In this document: positions 38,539-48,379 of the stretch, one piece after another
Numbering within the stretch: position 1 is the first letter of the stretch
How the letters are laid out: every line of letters starts with the position of its first letter
Assembly (NCBI RefSeq): GCF_003391135.1
Contig: NZ_CP031455.1
Coordinates: forward strand, 2,379,501-2,443,500
Direction: 5' to 3'
Source: Streptoverticillium olivoreticuli subsp. olivoreticuli
Lineage (GTDB): Bacteria > Actinomycetota > Actinomycetes > Streptomycetales > Streptomycetaceae
DNA length: 64,000 nt
Translations under genes and position numbers: made by a program
The notes under the pieces: model-generated
What the model was told of the DNA's origin: nothing
Databases searched by the model: none
Seen by the model: only the letters and a program-made list of their open reading frames with translations

Positions 38539-39738
38539 TCAGGCCGCCGGGCGGGGGCCGGGCACCATGGCGTCCCGCAGGCGGTCGAGCGCTGTGCGCA
38601 TCACCGGCTCCGGGTGCACGAGCGCGATCCGCAGGTGTCCGGCGCCCGGGTTGCCGCCCTCGGGCTCCTCGGCGGCGAGATAGCGGCCGGGCATCACGGA
38701 CAGGGCGTGGTCGCGCCAGAGCCGGCGGGCCGTGGCCTCGTCGTCGTCGACCGGCAGCCACAGGAAGAACCCGGCCGGCGCCCTGCGGTAGCCCGGTACG
38801 GCGGCCAGCAGTTCGCCCGCGAGCTCCCAGTTGCGGGCCAGGGCCCGCCGCGCCCGCCGTACGTGGTTCTCGTCGCGCCACAGCGCGGCGGCCGCGGCGC
38901 ACACGGGCGCGGGGGTCGACACGCCGCACGCCCGGTTGTAGTGCGCGTAGTCGGCCACGGTCGCCGGGTCGCCCGCGGCGAACCCGCTGCGCAGCCCCGG
39001 CGCACCGGACCGCTTGGACAGGCTGTGCAGCACGAGGAACCGGCCGGACTCCACATCGCCGCGCTCCACCAGCGACAGGAACCCGGTCGGCGGCCGTCCG
39101 AGCCAGAGGTCGGTGTAGCACTCGTCGACGACGAGCAGGGCCCCGGCGGCGGCCGCGGTCCTCGCCACGGCCCGCAGGGCGTCCTCGGGGAGGACCTCGC
39201 CGTGCGGGTTGCCGGGGCTGCACACGACGACCGCCGCGACGGGGGCGCCCGCCGCCGCGGCCGCCGCCACGGCCGCCTCCACTCCGGCGGCGGTGTCGCC
39301 GTCGGCGCGGTAGAACACCGGCCGGGCACCCGCAGCCAGGGCGGCGGCGTGGTAGGTCGGGTAGAACGGGTTCGGCATGACGACCGCCGCCGGGCCGCCC
39401 TCCGGCCGGACCCGGGCCACCGCGCGGGCCACGGCGACGGCCACGGCCTGTTTGCTGCCCGGGGTGGGCTCGACCGCCACGCGTCCGTCGGCCGGCCCCT
39501 CCCGCACCCCGAAGCGCCGTGCCAGCCACCCCTGGTAGGCGCCGCGCAGCTCGTCCGTGCCGCCCAGGCGCGGATAGCCGCTCCAGCCGTCGGCGTCGGC
39601 CAGGAGCGCGGTGTCGGGGCCGCCGCCCCCGAGGCGGGCCTCGCCCAGGTGGAGCTGGACCGGGTCGAGCCCCGGTGGCGTGGGGATGCCGTGCTGCAGG
39701 GCGCGCAGCCGGGCGAAGGCTCCGGCGAGTGGGCTCAC
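38539..39738 (-). CDS. DapC-like class I/II aminotransferase
   Basis: This 399-residue PLP enzyme has the fold type I layout: substrate Arg/aromatic region at the start, PNPFYPTYHAAAL, CSPGNPHGEVLP (PLP-phosphate and ring contacts), DECYTDLW and SLSKRSGAPGLRSGF with the Schiff-base Lys242. The overall pattern matches N-succinyldiaminopimelate aminotransferase (DapC) of actinobacteria. It starts three bases after the stop of DapD, so the two would work consecutively on a lysine-pathway intermediate. As a second copy inside a biosynthetic operon it probably serves product formation, not primary lysine synthesis. Confidence 0.87.
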   Translation of the reverse strand: MSPLAGAFARLRALQHGIPTPPGLDPVQLHLGEARLGGGGPDTALLADADGWSGYPRLGGTDELRGAYQGWLARRFGVREGPADGRVAVEPTPGSKQAVAVAVARAVARVRPEGGPAAVVMPNPFYPTYHAAALAAGARPVFYRADGDTAAGVEAAVAAAAAAGAPVAAVVVCSPGNPHGEVLPEDALRAVARTAAAAGALLVVDECYTDLWLGRPPTGFLSLVERGDVESGRFLVLHSLSKRSGAPGLRSGFAAGDPATVADYAHYNRACGVSTPAPVCAAAAALWRDENHVRRARRALARNWELAGELLAAVPGYRRAPAGFFLWLPVDDDEATARRLWRDHALSVMPGRYLAAEEPEGGNPGAGHLRIALVHPEPVMRTALDRLRDAMVPGPRPAA

Positions 39739-39741
39739 GGT

Positions 39742-40563
<822 letters not shown>

Positions 40564-40568
40564 GCCGT

Positions 40569-41864
40569 TCACTCCTGTTCGCCTGTGGCGCGTGCTGTCC
40601 GGGCGGCGGGGCGGGCCGCCGCGCTCAGGACGGGGACGGGCTGCGTGCGGACGGTCGCGACGTAGTCCTCGAACCGTTCGGCGCGCCGGATCTCGACGAC
40701 ATCGCCGTCCGGCGTCAGCAGGAGTTCCGCGGGCCGCAGCCGCCCGTTGTAGGTGAAGCCCATCGCGTGCCCGTGGGCGCCGGTGTCGTGCACGAGCGCG
40801 ATGTCGCCCACGCGGGGGTCGGGCAGCGACCGGTCGATCGCGAACTTGTCCATGTTCTCGCAGAGCGAGCCCACGACGTCGTAGCGCGACTCGGGCCGTC
40901 CCGCGGCGAAGGGCAGACTGACGTGGTGGTACGCCCCGTAGAACCCGGGGCGCATCAGCGCGGACATCGAGGCGTCGACGCCGACGATCTCCTGGCCCTT
41001 GCTGCACCGGTTGACGACCCGGGTCACCAGGACCCCGTGCGGGCCGGTGACGTACCGTCCGCACTCCATCAGGATCCTCGGTGTCGAGCGGGGGAAGCAG
41101 CGGCGGCGGGCGGCCACGATGGCGTCCGCGTACGCCGTGAAGTCGAACGGCCGGTCCTCGGGGCGGTAGGGGATCCCGAGGCCGCCGCCGACGTTGATGT
41201 AGTCGAGCGTGATGCCCACGTCCTCGGCGATCCGCGCGCCCAGCTCGATCACGTCCACCGCGGCGCGCGCCGCCCGGTCCACGTCGAGTTCGTTGGCGCA
41301 GGTCATGCCGTGGATGCCGAAGCGGGTGACCCCGCGCCGCCTGGCCTCCCGGTAGGCGTCGGCGAGTTCGGGCACCGGCACCCCGAACTTCGTCGCCTTC
41401 GCGTCACCCATGAGGCGGGAGCCGGCGGAGAGCCCGTGCGGCGAGACCCGGAAGGCGACGGTCTCCGGCAGGGTGTCGGCCCGGTCCAGCAGCGAACGGT
41501 CGTCGAAGGTGATCAATGCCCCTGTCTTCAGGGCGAGTTCGTACTCCTGCGGAGTGGTGTTGTTGGAGGTGAACACGACGTCGTCGCCACCGGCCCCGAC
41601 GCTCCGCGCCAGTTCCAGCTCGACGGGCGAGGCGCAGTCGAGTCCGCTGCCCTCCGCCAGGAGCAGGGACAGGACGGCGGGGTTGGGCAGCGCCTTCACC
41701 GCGAAGTGCTGACGGTAGGGGACACCGGCGAAGGCGGCCGCCATCGCACGGTGGGTGTCGATGATTCCCCGGGCGTCGTAGAGGTGGAACGGAGTGCCGT
41801 AGACGGCCACGATCTCTTCGAGCAGCGGCCGCAGGCGCCGCTCGAACCCATCGGCTATGGGCAA
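40569..41864 (-). CDS. lysA: diaminopimelate decarboxylase homologue
   Basis: This 431-residue fold III PLP enzyme has the Schiff-base Lys57 in RQHFAVKALPNP, the substrate-specificity helix region EGSGLDCASPVEL, glycine loop VGGGLGIPY and the catalytic Cys in GSLCENMDKF. By length and motifs it is a LysA-type enzyme acting on meso-DAP or a derivative, but the divergence in a cluster copy could mean a different amino acid. TabA of tabtoxin synthesis is the same type. It follows DapD and is preceded by the SAM methyltransferase gene. Confidence 0.88.
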   Translation of the reverse strand: MPIADGFERRLRPLLEEIVAVYGTPFHLYDARGIIDTHRAMAAAFAGVPYRQHFAVKALPNPAVLSLLLAEGSGLDCASPVELELARSVGAGGDDVVFTSNNTTPQEYELALKTGALITFDDRSLLDRADTLPETVAFRVSPHGLSAGSRLMGDAKATKFGVPVPELADAYREARRRGVTRFGIHGMTCANELDVDRAARAAVDVIELGARIAEDVGITLDYINVGGGLGIPYRPEDRPFDFTAYADAIVAARRRCFPRSTPRILMECGRYVTGPHGVLVTRVVNRCSKGQEIVGVDASMSALMRPGFYGAYHHVSLPFAAGRPESRYDVVGSLCENMDKFAIDRSLPDPRVGDIALVHDTGAHGHAMGFTYNGRLRPAELLLTPDGDVVEIRRAERFEDYVATVRTQPVPVLSAAARPAARTARATGEQE

Positions 41865-41900
41865 GGTCTTCCCCTTCGGGGTGGGACGGACGACCGGTGG

Positions 41901-42602
41901 TTACGGGACCCGGGCGACGCAGACGGTGCGGTTGCGCATGCCGCTGACGGGGCGCATGTACGGGAAGTAGTAGCTCTCCACCGGGACGTAGCCCAGGTCC
42001 GAGAGGCGGTCCTGGAGGTAGCCCCTGGACAGGAACCAGAAGTCCTCGACCCGCTCGTGCGGGGCGAACGGCGCCTGGGGGTCGGCCGGCGCGTCGTTGG
42101 AGAGCACCAGGTAGGCGCCCGGCTTCGGCTTCAGGGAGGCGAGTTTGGCCAGGGCCGGGCCGATCTCCTGCTTGCTGTCGAAGAGGTGGCCGAAGAAGCC
42201 GTCCGCGTAGATGAGGTCGGCGTCGGCGACGTCGGACGGCTTCAGCGCGAAGTAGTCGGCGGCGAACGCGTCGACGCCCTTGCGCCGGGCCAGTTCGACG
42301 GCCTCCTCGTTGAAGTCGATGCCGCGCACCGTCCGGTTGAGGCCGGAGACGACCCCTTCCACGGCGGCGTTGCCGCAGCCCAGGGAGAAGACGTTCGCGC
42401 CGTCCTGCGTCAGCGAGAGCAGCTTGAGCGCCATGTGGGACCGGTACTCGGGCACGTACGTCGACGGCGTTATCGAGTCGTTGAACGCCCCGCCCTTCTC
42501 CCAGATGGCGTAGATGCTCTCCTCGCCGTCGCCCGCGGCACGCCTCGACGTGTAGTAGTCGCGCACGCGGTCGAGGTCCTGCTGAGTCTCGGTGATCATC
42601 AT
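41901..42602 (-). CDS. SAM-dependent methyltransferase
   Basis: This 233-residue class I methyltransferase has motif I VFSLGCGNAAVEG near residue 75 and a following acidic residue in VRGIDFN, then ADLIYADGFFGHL. The SAM-binding loop uses Gly-Cys-Gly. In tabtoxinine the beta-lactam carbonyl carbon is known from labelling to come from the methyl of methionine, so a C-methyltransferase is expected in the pathway and this is the only candidate in the operon. It is nine bases downstream of the metallopeptidase gene. Confidence 0.83.
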   Translation of the reverse strand: MMITETQQDLDRVRDYYTSRRAAGDGEESIYAIWEKGGAFNDSITPSTYVPEYRSHMALKLLSLTQDGANVFSLGCGNAAVEGVVSGLNRTVRGIDFNEEAVELARRKGVDAFAADYFALKPSDVADADLIYADGFFGHLFDSKQEIGPALAKLASLKPKPGAYLVLSNDAPADPQAPFAPHERVEDFWFLSRGYLQDRLSDLGYVPVESYYFPYMRPVSGMRNRTVCVARVP

Positions 42603-42611
42603 GTCCCGCTT

Positions 42612-43994
42612 TCAGGAGGCCGGGGTGGCGGCGGTGTGGAGGTGCTCTTGCGTGTACTCGACGGAGGACAGCGGCTGGCCGCGCAGCTCCTCGACGAGGA
42701 ATGACAGCGGGGAAGCCGTCGCCGGACCGAAGGTCCGGTGGAGGTGGACCGCCCGGCCGGCGTCGGTGGCGAGCAGGGTGTCGGCCAGGACCCGCGCCAG
42801 CGAGCGCAGTCCGGCCAGGACGGCGCCGGGGTCGCCCTTCAGGCGCGGTGTGCCGTCCGGATCCGCTTCCAGGGCGCCCAGCTGCACGAAGTAGGACAGC
42901 TGGAGGAACATGCCGTCGCTGTCGGGGAAGTGGCCCAGTCCGCGGTCCAGGTAGCGCAGGCACTCCGCGAGGTAGTACGCGACGCAGTCCTCGGCGGCGA
43001 TGCCCAGGCGCGGCGCCCATACGTCGGCCAGGATCAGGATCCCGAAGACGTCGGCGGCGACTTCCTGGAGGACCACGGAGGCCCAGCGGTCCTCGGCGTT
43101 GAGATCCTTGAAGTCAGTGGCGGCCCGGTGGACGAAGTGGCCCAGCTCGTGGCCGAGCACCCCGAGTACCGGGATGGCCGCGAAGCGCTCGTCGGCCGGG
43201 GCGAAGCGCGGTCCGGCCTCGACGTGGCGGGCGGCCAGCGGGGCCGAGACCGTCTCCAGCAGGGCCCGGTGGGTGTTGGCGAAGTAGTACGTCTTCTTGA
43301 AGGGCGAGTACTTCACGCCTTCGTCCTCGGGGAGGAAGTAGGCGATGTGCTTGGGGTGCAGGTTGCCCTCGCCGGCCATGAAGAAGAGTTCGGCCGCGCC
43401 GAAGGCCGGAAGCTCCCCCAGCCGCAGGCCGGGGTGGAGGCGGCGCAGGTAGTCGGCCGCCTCGTCCCGCAGGGCCAGGGCCCGGCCGACCAGTTCCTGA
43501 CGGGCGCCGTCGGTGCGGCACGCGAAGGCCGTCGGCAGGCCGCGCACGTCCTTGCCGTACCAGGTGGAGATCTGCCCGGCGACGACGGTGAACTCCTCCT
43601 CGAGGGAGGCGAGTTCCTTCAGGATGTCGTCGTCGTAACCGTTCTGGACGGCTTCGGCGCGCAGCTCGGCCGCCCGCCGGTCGGCCTCGCCCGGCAGCTG
43701 CCCGGCGACGTCGCGCAGGGCCCCGGCGGCCGCCGACGGGTCGTTGAAGCGGCGGCGGGCCGGGATGCCGATCTCCTTGACCGTGTGCCACTCGGCCTCG
43801 ACGGCGCCCTTGAGGGCGGCCAGCGCCCGGCGGAAGCCGTCGCCGAGGTCGGGGGTCGCCCCGGCGAGGTCCAGGCAGCCCAGCGCGTAGGAACCGGACG
43901 GCGGCCAGAAGGCGCTGCGGCGCGTGCGGTACGAACCGGCCCGTTCGAGGTTGACGGTGTAGTCGAAGCGGTCCGCCGTGAGCTTTTCAGACAT
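42612..43994 (-). CDS. zinc metallopeptidase-like protein (HELGH)
   Basis: This 460-residue protein has a zincin motif LGHELGHFVH (His282-Glu283-x-x-His286) and a downstream QEVAADVFG (Glu311 or Asp315 as third ligand). The first 270 residues are mainly helical. No signal peptide is visible, so it would act inside the cell unless exported otherwise. In tabtoxin biology a zinc peptidase (TabP) cuts the inactive dipeptide to release the beta-lactam amino acid. A similar release or maturation role is plausible but unproven. I recognise no exact family. Confidence 0.78.
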   Translation of the reverse strand: MSEKLTADRFDYTVNLERAGSYRTRRSAFWPPSGSYALGCLDLAGATPDLGDGFRRALAALKGAVEAEWHTVKEIGIPARRRFNDPSAAAGALRDVAGQLPGEADRRAAELRAEAVQNGYDDDILKELASLEEEFTVVAGQISTWYGKDVRGLPTAFACRTDGARQELVGRALALRDEAADYLRRLHPGLRLGELPAFGAAELFFMAGEGNLHPKHIAYFLPEDEGVKYSPFKKTYYFANTHRALLETVSAPLAARHVEAGPRFAPADERFAAIPVLGVLGHELGHFVHRAATDFKDLNAEDRWASVVLQEVAADVFGILILADVWAPRLGIAAEDCVAYYLAECLRYLDRGLGHFPDSDGMFLQLSYFVQLGALEADPDGTPRLKGDPGAVLAGLRSLARVLADTLLATDAGRAVHLHRTFGPATASPLSFLVEELRGQPLSSVEYTQEHLHTAATPAS

Positions 43995-44042
43995 GGAACT
44001 TCCCTTTCTGGAATCGGAATTGGAGGCCCTCGGTGCCTTCGG

Positions 44043-45653
44043 CTACGTGCGGTCGCGCTCCTTGTGGTCCGCCAGGACCAGCGCCGCGCCCTTCTCGCCG
44101 ATCATCATGCTCGCGGCGTTGGTGTTGCCCGAGACCATGGCGGGCATGACGGACGCGTCGATGACCCGCAGGCCGTGCACGCCGTGCACGCGCAGCCGCT
44201 CGTCCACCACCGCGAGTGGGTCGTTGCCCATCCGGCAGGTGCCGACGGGGTGGTACGAGGTGTCGCCGTGCTGTCGGGCGTACGCCAGCAGCTCGTCGTC
44301 GGTGTGCACGTCGCTGCCGGGCATCAGCTCGAACGAGCGGTAGTCCTCCAGGCCCGGCCCGCCCACGATCCTCCGGCCGATGCGCATGCCCTCGATCAGC
44401 GTGGCGCGGTCGCGCTCGGAGTCCAGGAAGCGCGGTCGGATGGACGGCGCGGTCATCGGGTTGCGGGAGCGGATGTGGATGGAGCCCTTGGACTCCGGCC
44501 GCAGTGGGTACACCCCGAGCGTCATGCCGGGCTTGGTGTCCAGGCGCCTGCTCGCTCCGCCGCCGTAGCTCGCCGGAGCGAAGTGGAACTGCAGGTCGGG
44601 GCGCGTCAGTTCCGGCGTCGAGCGGACGAAGCCGTACCCCAGCGCGATGGGCAGGCTCAGCAGCCCCCGGCGCTCGCGCGCGTACCGGCCGACCTCGCGG
44701 GCCAGGGCGAGACCGCGGGAGCGCTCGTTGAAGGTGATCGGCTGCCGCACCCGCCACCGGAGCCGGGACGCGAAGTGGTCACGGAAGTTCTCGCCCACAC
44801 CGGGCAGGTGGTGCACCACCGGCACCCCCACCTCGCCCAGGACCTCCGCCGAGCCGATTCCGGAGAGCTCGAGGAGCTGCGGGGACTGGACGGTCCCGGC
44901 GCTGACGATCACCTCGCGGCCGCAGCGGACCGTCCGCTCGGTGTCGCCATGGCGGAAGCTGACACCGGTGCACCGGGTGCCCTCGAAGCGCAGCCGGGTG
45001 ACATGCGCCTCGGTGACCAGGGTGAGGTTCGGGCGGTTCCTGGCCTCCTTGAGATAGCCGCCGAGCGCCGATGAGCGCCGTCCGCCCTCGTGGTTGACCT
45101 GGTAGTAGCCGAAGCCCTCTTGGTCCCCGGAGTTGTAATCCGCGTTCCGCGAGTAGCCGACCTGCGCGGCCGCGTCGAGGAACGCGTCCGTCAGCTCGTC
45201 CCGGTCGCGCGGCGCCCCGACCGAGATCGGCCCGGCGTGGCCACGGCTGTCGCCCGCGAACTCGGCGGCGCGCTCCATGCTGCGGAAGTACGGCAGGACG
45301 CCCTCCCAGGACCAGCCGGGGTTGCCCAGCCGCTCCCAGTCGTCGTAGTCCTCCCGCTGGCCGCGCACGAAGATCATGCCGTTGATCGCGTTGGACCCGC
45401 CCAGGAGCCGTCCCCGGGGGATGCTCACGCTGCGGCCCTCGATCGTGGGGTCGGCGTCGGTCTCGAAGCACCAGTCGTACTTCGGGTTGCCCATCAGCAC
45501 CGTCTCGGCGGCGGGGACGGTCAGCAGCGGGCTGCGCCGCTCGGCGCCCGACTCCAGCAGCAGCACCCTGATCGAGGGGTCCTCGGTGAGCCGTCCGGCC
45601 AGGATGCAGCCCGCGGCGCCCGCGCCGACGACGACGTAGTCGTAGCGGGTCAT
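44043..45653 (-). CDS. GMC-family FAD oxidoreductase
   Basis: This 536-residue flavoprotein of the glucose-methanol-choline family starts with the FAD-binding fold YDYVVVGAGAAGCILAG and contains the GMC signatures near IPRGRLLGGSNAINGM and VIVSAGTVQSPQLLELSGIG. The C-terminal active site shows YHPVGTCRMG (catalytic His) and SGNTNAASMMIGEKG. It oxidises alcohols to aldehydes, sometimes further. In this operon it could oxidise a methyl-derived carbinol toward the carboxylate needed for lactam closure. Its start overlaps the TauD-type gene as ATGA. Confidence 0.92.
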   Translation of the reverse strand: MTRYDYVVVGAGAAGCILAGRLTEDPSIRVLLLESGAERRSPLLTVPAAETVLMGNPKYDWCFETDADPTIEGRSVSIPRGRLLGGSNAINGMIFVRGQREDYDDWERLGNPGWSWEGVLPYFRSMERAAEFAGDSRGHAGPISVGAPRDRDELTDAFLDAAAQVGYSRNADYNSGDQEGFGYYQVNHEGGRRSSALGGYLKEARNRPNLTLVTEAHVTRLRFEGTRCTGVSFRHGDTERTVRCGREVIVSAGTVQSPQLLELSGIGSAEVLGEVGVPVVHHLPGVGENFRDHFASRLRWRVRQPITFNERSRGLALAREVGRYARERRGLLSLPIALGYGFVRSTPELTRPDLQFHFAPASYGGGASRRLDTKPGMTLGVYPLRPESKGSIHIRSRNPMTAPSIRPRFLDSERDRATLIEGMRIGRRIVGGPGLEDYRSFELMPGSDVHTDDELLAYARQHGDTSYHPVGTCRMGNDPLAVVDERLRVHGVHGLRVIDASVMPAMVSGNTNAASMMIGEKGAALVLADHKERDRT

Positions 45654-46489
45654 GAGCGGCCCCCCGAGATCGTCGTGCGGTGCATCAGCCGACGGTGCTT
45701 GACGTGGTCGTAGTAGGTGGCCCGGTGCATCGCGCTGCGGTTGTCCCACAGCACGATGTCGCCGGCCCGCCACTGGTGGCGGTAGGTGAACCGGGGCTGG
45801 ATCGAGAACTCCTGAAGGAAGGTGATCAGGGGTGCGCTCTCGTCCTCGGACATGCCCTCGATGCGCCAGGGCACGTTGCCGCCCGCGTACAGCACCTTGC
45901 GGCCGCTCTCCTCGTGGACGCGCACCAACGGGTGGGTGACGTCGGGCCACTCGGCGCGCTCCTGCGCGGTGGGCGCGGGACGGTCGGGGTAGTTGTACGG
46001 CCGGGACCGGACCCGGCTGATGACCACCTTCAGGTCCTCGATGCGCTCCTTGACCGACGGGGGCAGGGCTTCGTACGCGGCGTACATGTTGCCGTACCAG
46101 GTGTCGCCGCCCTCCGGCGGGACCTCGCGGGCGTACAGCATGGAACCGACCGGAGGGTCCGTGAGATAGGCGCCGTCGCTGTGCCACACACGCCCGCTGT
46201 AGGCGGAGCCGATCGGCTTCCCGTCACGGGTGATGTTGGACAGGATCAGGATCTCGGGGTGCTCGTCGTGGTTGAACTGCGAGCGCGTGTAGGCGTAGAC
46301 CTCGCCGAAGCGCCGGGTGAACGCGATGTGCTGCTCGGGCGTCATCTGCTGCCCGCGGAACAGCAGGATCGTGGTGTCGATCCAGGCCTGGTAGATACGG
46401 TCGAAATCGCGGTCGGAAATCGGACCGGAGACATCGATGCCACGGACTTCCGTGCCGATGCCATCGGTGATGGGGACCAGTTCAAGCAT
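45650..46489 (-). CDS. TauD/TfdA-type Fe(II)/2-oxoglutarate dioxygenase
   Basis: This 279-residue enzyme has the facial triad His103-x-Asp105 (in VWHSDGAYL) and His255 (in DNRSAMHRATYY), with the 2-oxoglutarate Arg near 267-271 in RRLMHRTT. It couples oxidation of 2-oxoglutarate to hydroxylation of an unactivated carbon. Tabtoxin synthesis includes a clavaminate-synthase-like dioxygenase (TblC) thought to hydroxylate the lactam precursor, so this gene could install the 3-hydroxyl. It starts 48 bases after the AsnB-like stop. Confidence 0.93.
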   Translation of the reverse strand: MLELVPITDGIGTEVRGIDVSGPISDRDFDRIYQAWIDTTILLFRGQQMTPEQHIAFTRRFGEVYAYTRSQFNHDEHPEILILSNITRDGKPIGSAYSGRVWHSDGAYLTDPPVGSMLYAREVPPEGGDTWYGNMYAAYEALPPSVKERIEDLKVVISRVRSRPYNYPDRPAPTAQERAEWPDVTHPLVRVHEESGRKVLYAGGNVPWRIEGMSEDESAPLITFLQEFSIQPRFTYRHQWRAGDIVLWDNRSAMHRATYYDHVKHRRLMHRTTISGGRS

Positions 46490-46537
46490 GAAAGGAGACT
46501 CCCTGGGGATTCCGTCGTGACATCAGGCGGCTCCCCG

Positions 46538-48379
46538 TCAGGGGAGGGACACCTGGTACTCGTCCATCCAGTTGCGCATTTCGACGAGCTGGATCAGCAG
46601 GGCGGCCTGGTTGGATCCGCCGGGCAGCTCGCCGCGCACCGCGTTGGCGCGAATCTGCTCGATCAGCCCGTTCAGCCCCTCGCCGTCGAACATCCCGGAC
46701 AGCGGGGATTCCTTGTCGCCGACGATCCACGCGGCCTCGCGGATCAGGGCCTGGTCGTACACCGGGTTCTGCACGTGCGGATAGGCGCTCTTCTTGCGGC
46801 CGGCCGTGCTCGGCGGCAGGACGTCGGCCATGGCGGCCTTCAGCAGGCCCTTCACACCGCCCTGGGACTTCAGTGCCCAGGGGACGTTCCAGACGTACTC
46901 GACGAGCCGGTGGTCGCAGAACGGGACGCGCACGTCCAGCCCGTGCGCCATGCTCATCCGCTCCTTGCGGTCGAGGATCACCGACAGCGGCCCGGACAGC
47001 CCGAGGAAGAAGACCTCCCGCATCCGGGCCTCCTCGGCGCTCTCGCCGGGCAGGCGCGGCACGCGCGACAACAGCTCGCTGTAGCGGGCGCGTTCGCCCT
47101 CGGCCGCGTCGGCCGCAGTCAGCAGCTCGGGGCTGAGGAAGCGGGAGAGCTTGGGTCCGTCGCCGAGCCAGGGGAAGCCGTCGTGCCCCACGACCTCGGG
47201 CTTGAAGAAGTACGGGTACCCACCGAAGATCTCATCGGCGGCCTCTCCCGTCAGCGCGACCGTCGAACCGCGCCTGATCTGCTGGAAGATGAGGTACATC
47301 GACGCGTCGAACTGGCCCCAGCCCGGCAGGTCGCGGGCGCGCCGCGTGGCGGGGATGACGTCCAGGACGTCCTGGAGCGTGGCCGTGAGCGTGGTGTGCC
47401 GGGTGCCGATGAACTCGGCGGCCGCGGCGGCGTACGGGGCGTCGACGTCGGGCCGCAGCTCCGTGGCTACGAAGTGCGCCGGGTCGCTCTCGAACCGTAC
47501 GCAGTACGAGTCCAGCTCGCGGTCCGGGTCCTCCTCGCGCAGCGCCCGCATCGCGAGGGCGGCGACGGAGGTCGAGTCGACGCCGCCGGAGAGCATCGCG
47601 CCCAGTGGCACATCCGTGACGAGCTGCCGGCGCACCGCGTCGTCGAGCAGCTCGGCCACACGCCGCGCCGTCACGTCGAAGGTGTCGTGGTGCGGCCGAC
47701 TGACCAGCTCCCAGTAACGGCGGCGCGACGTGCCGGACTCCGTGAAGGTGACGACGTGGGCGGGCGGGACCTCGTACAGGTCCTTGAACGGGGTCTCTCC
47801 CGGCAGGCTCAGCCTCGGCTGCAGGACGATGGGCAGCGCGGAGAGCTCCAGGCGCGCCTCGAAGCGGGGGTTGGCGATGACGCCCTTGGGTTCGGAGGCG
47901 AAGAGGACGCCGCCCGGGTACGCGTAGTAGTAGAGGGGCTTGATGCCCATCCGGTCGCGGGCCAGGTGCAGCCGGCGGTCCCTGCCGTCCCAGACGGCGA
48001 GGCCGAAGGTGCCATCGATCCGGTCCACGAACTCCGGCCCCCACAGCAGGAATGCCTGGAGCAGGACCTCGGCAGTGGAGCGGTTCCTGAGGCGGCCGCC
48101 GGCCGCCTCGACGGCCCGCCGCAGTTCGTCCCCGTTGAAGACCTCGCCGGCGTGCGCGACATACACGACACCCCGGTCCGTCTCGGCCCGCGCGGGCCGG
48201 ACGTCGTCCGGCGACCCCGAGGTGGCCAGTCCCCGGTGCCCGATGCCGGCCTGCGCGGACAGCCAGACGTCCTGGGTGTCCGGGCCACGGTGACGCAGTG
48301 CCTCCGTCATCGAGTACAGCACGTCGCCCTGGTCGCCCAGATCACGCCGGAAGTCGATCCAGCCCACCACGCCGCTCAA
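46538..48379 (-). CDS. asparagine synthetase-like protein lacking Cys2 (candidate beta-lactam synthetase)
   Basis: This 613-residue AsnB-family protein has an N-terminal class II amidotransferase-like domain and a C-terminal ATP-pyrophosphatase synthetase domain. The PP-loop SGGVDS is at 264-269 and GEAADEIFGGYPY at about 378. It starts at TTG 48379 as M-S-G-V-V-G-W, so the glutaminase nucleophile Cys2 is Ser, and the usual Asp of the S-D-T-E motif reads Thr (STAE). It therefore should not use glutamine like AsnB. The domain otherwise keeps RGPD (31-34) and FNGD. Such Cys-less AsnB relatives are amide or beta-lactam synthetases (Bls, CarA, TblS). It leads the operon to 31394. Confidence 0.9.
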   Translation of the reverse strand: MSGVVGWIDFRRDLGDQGDVLYSMTEALRHRGPDTQDVWLSAQAGIGHRGLATSGSPDDVRPARAETDRGVVYVAHAGEVFNGDELRRAVEAAGGRLRNRSTAEVLLQAFLLWGPEFVDRIDGTFGLAVWDGRDRRLHLARDRMGIKPLYYYAYPGGVLFASEPKGVIANPRFEARLELSALPIVLQPRLSLPGETPFKDLYEVPPAHVVTFTESGTSRRRYWELVSRPHHDTFDVTARRVAELLDDAVRRQLVTDVPLGAMLSGGVDSTSVAALAMRALREEDPDRELDSYCVRFESDPAHFVATELRPDVDAPYAAAAAEFIGTRHTTLTATLQDVLDVIPATRRARDLPGWGQFDASMYLIFQQIRRGSTVALTGEAADEIFGGYPYFFKPEVVGHDGFPWLGDGPKLSRFLSPELLTAADAAEGERARYSELLSRVPRLPGESAEEARMREVFFLGLSGPLSVILDRKERMSMAHGLDVRVPFCDHRLVEYVWNVPWALKSQGGVKGLLKAAMADVLPPSTAGRKKSAYPHVQNPVYDQALIREAAWIVGDKESPLSGMFDGEGLNGLIEQIRANAVRGELPGGSNQAALLIQLVEMRNWMDEYQVSLP

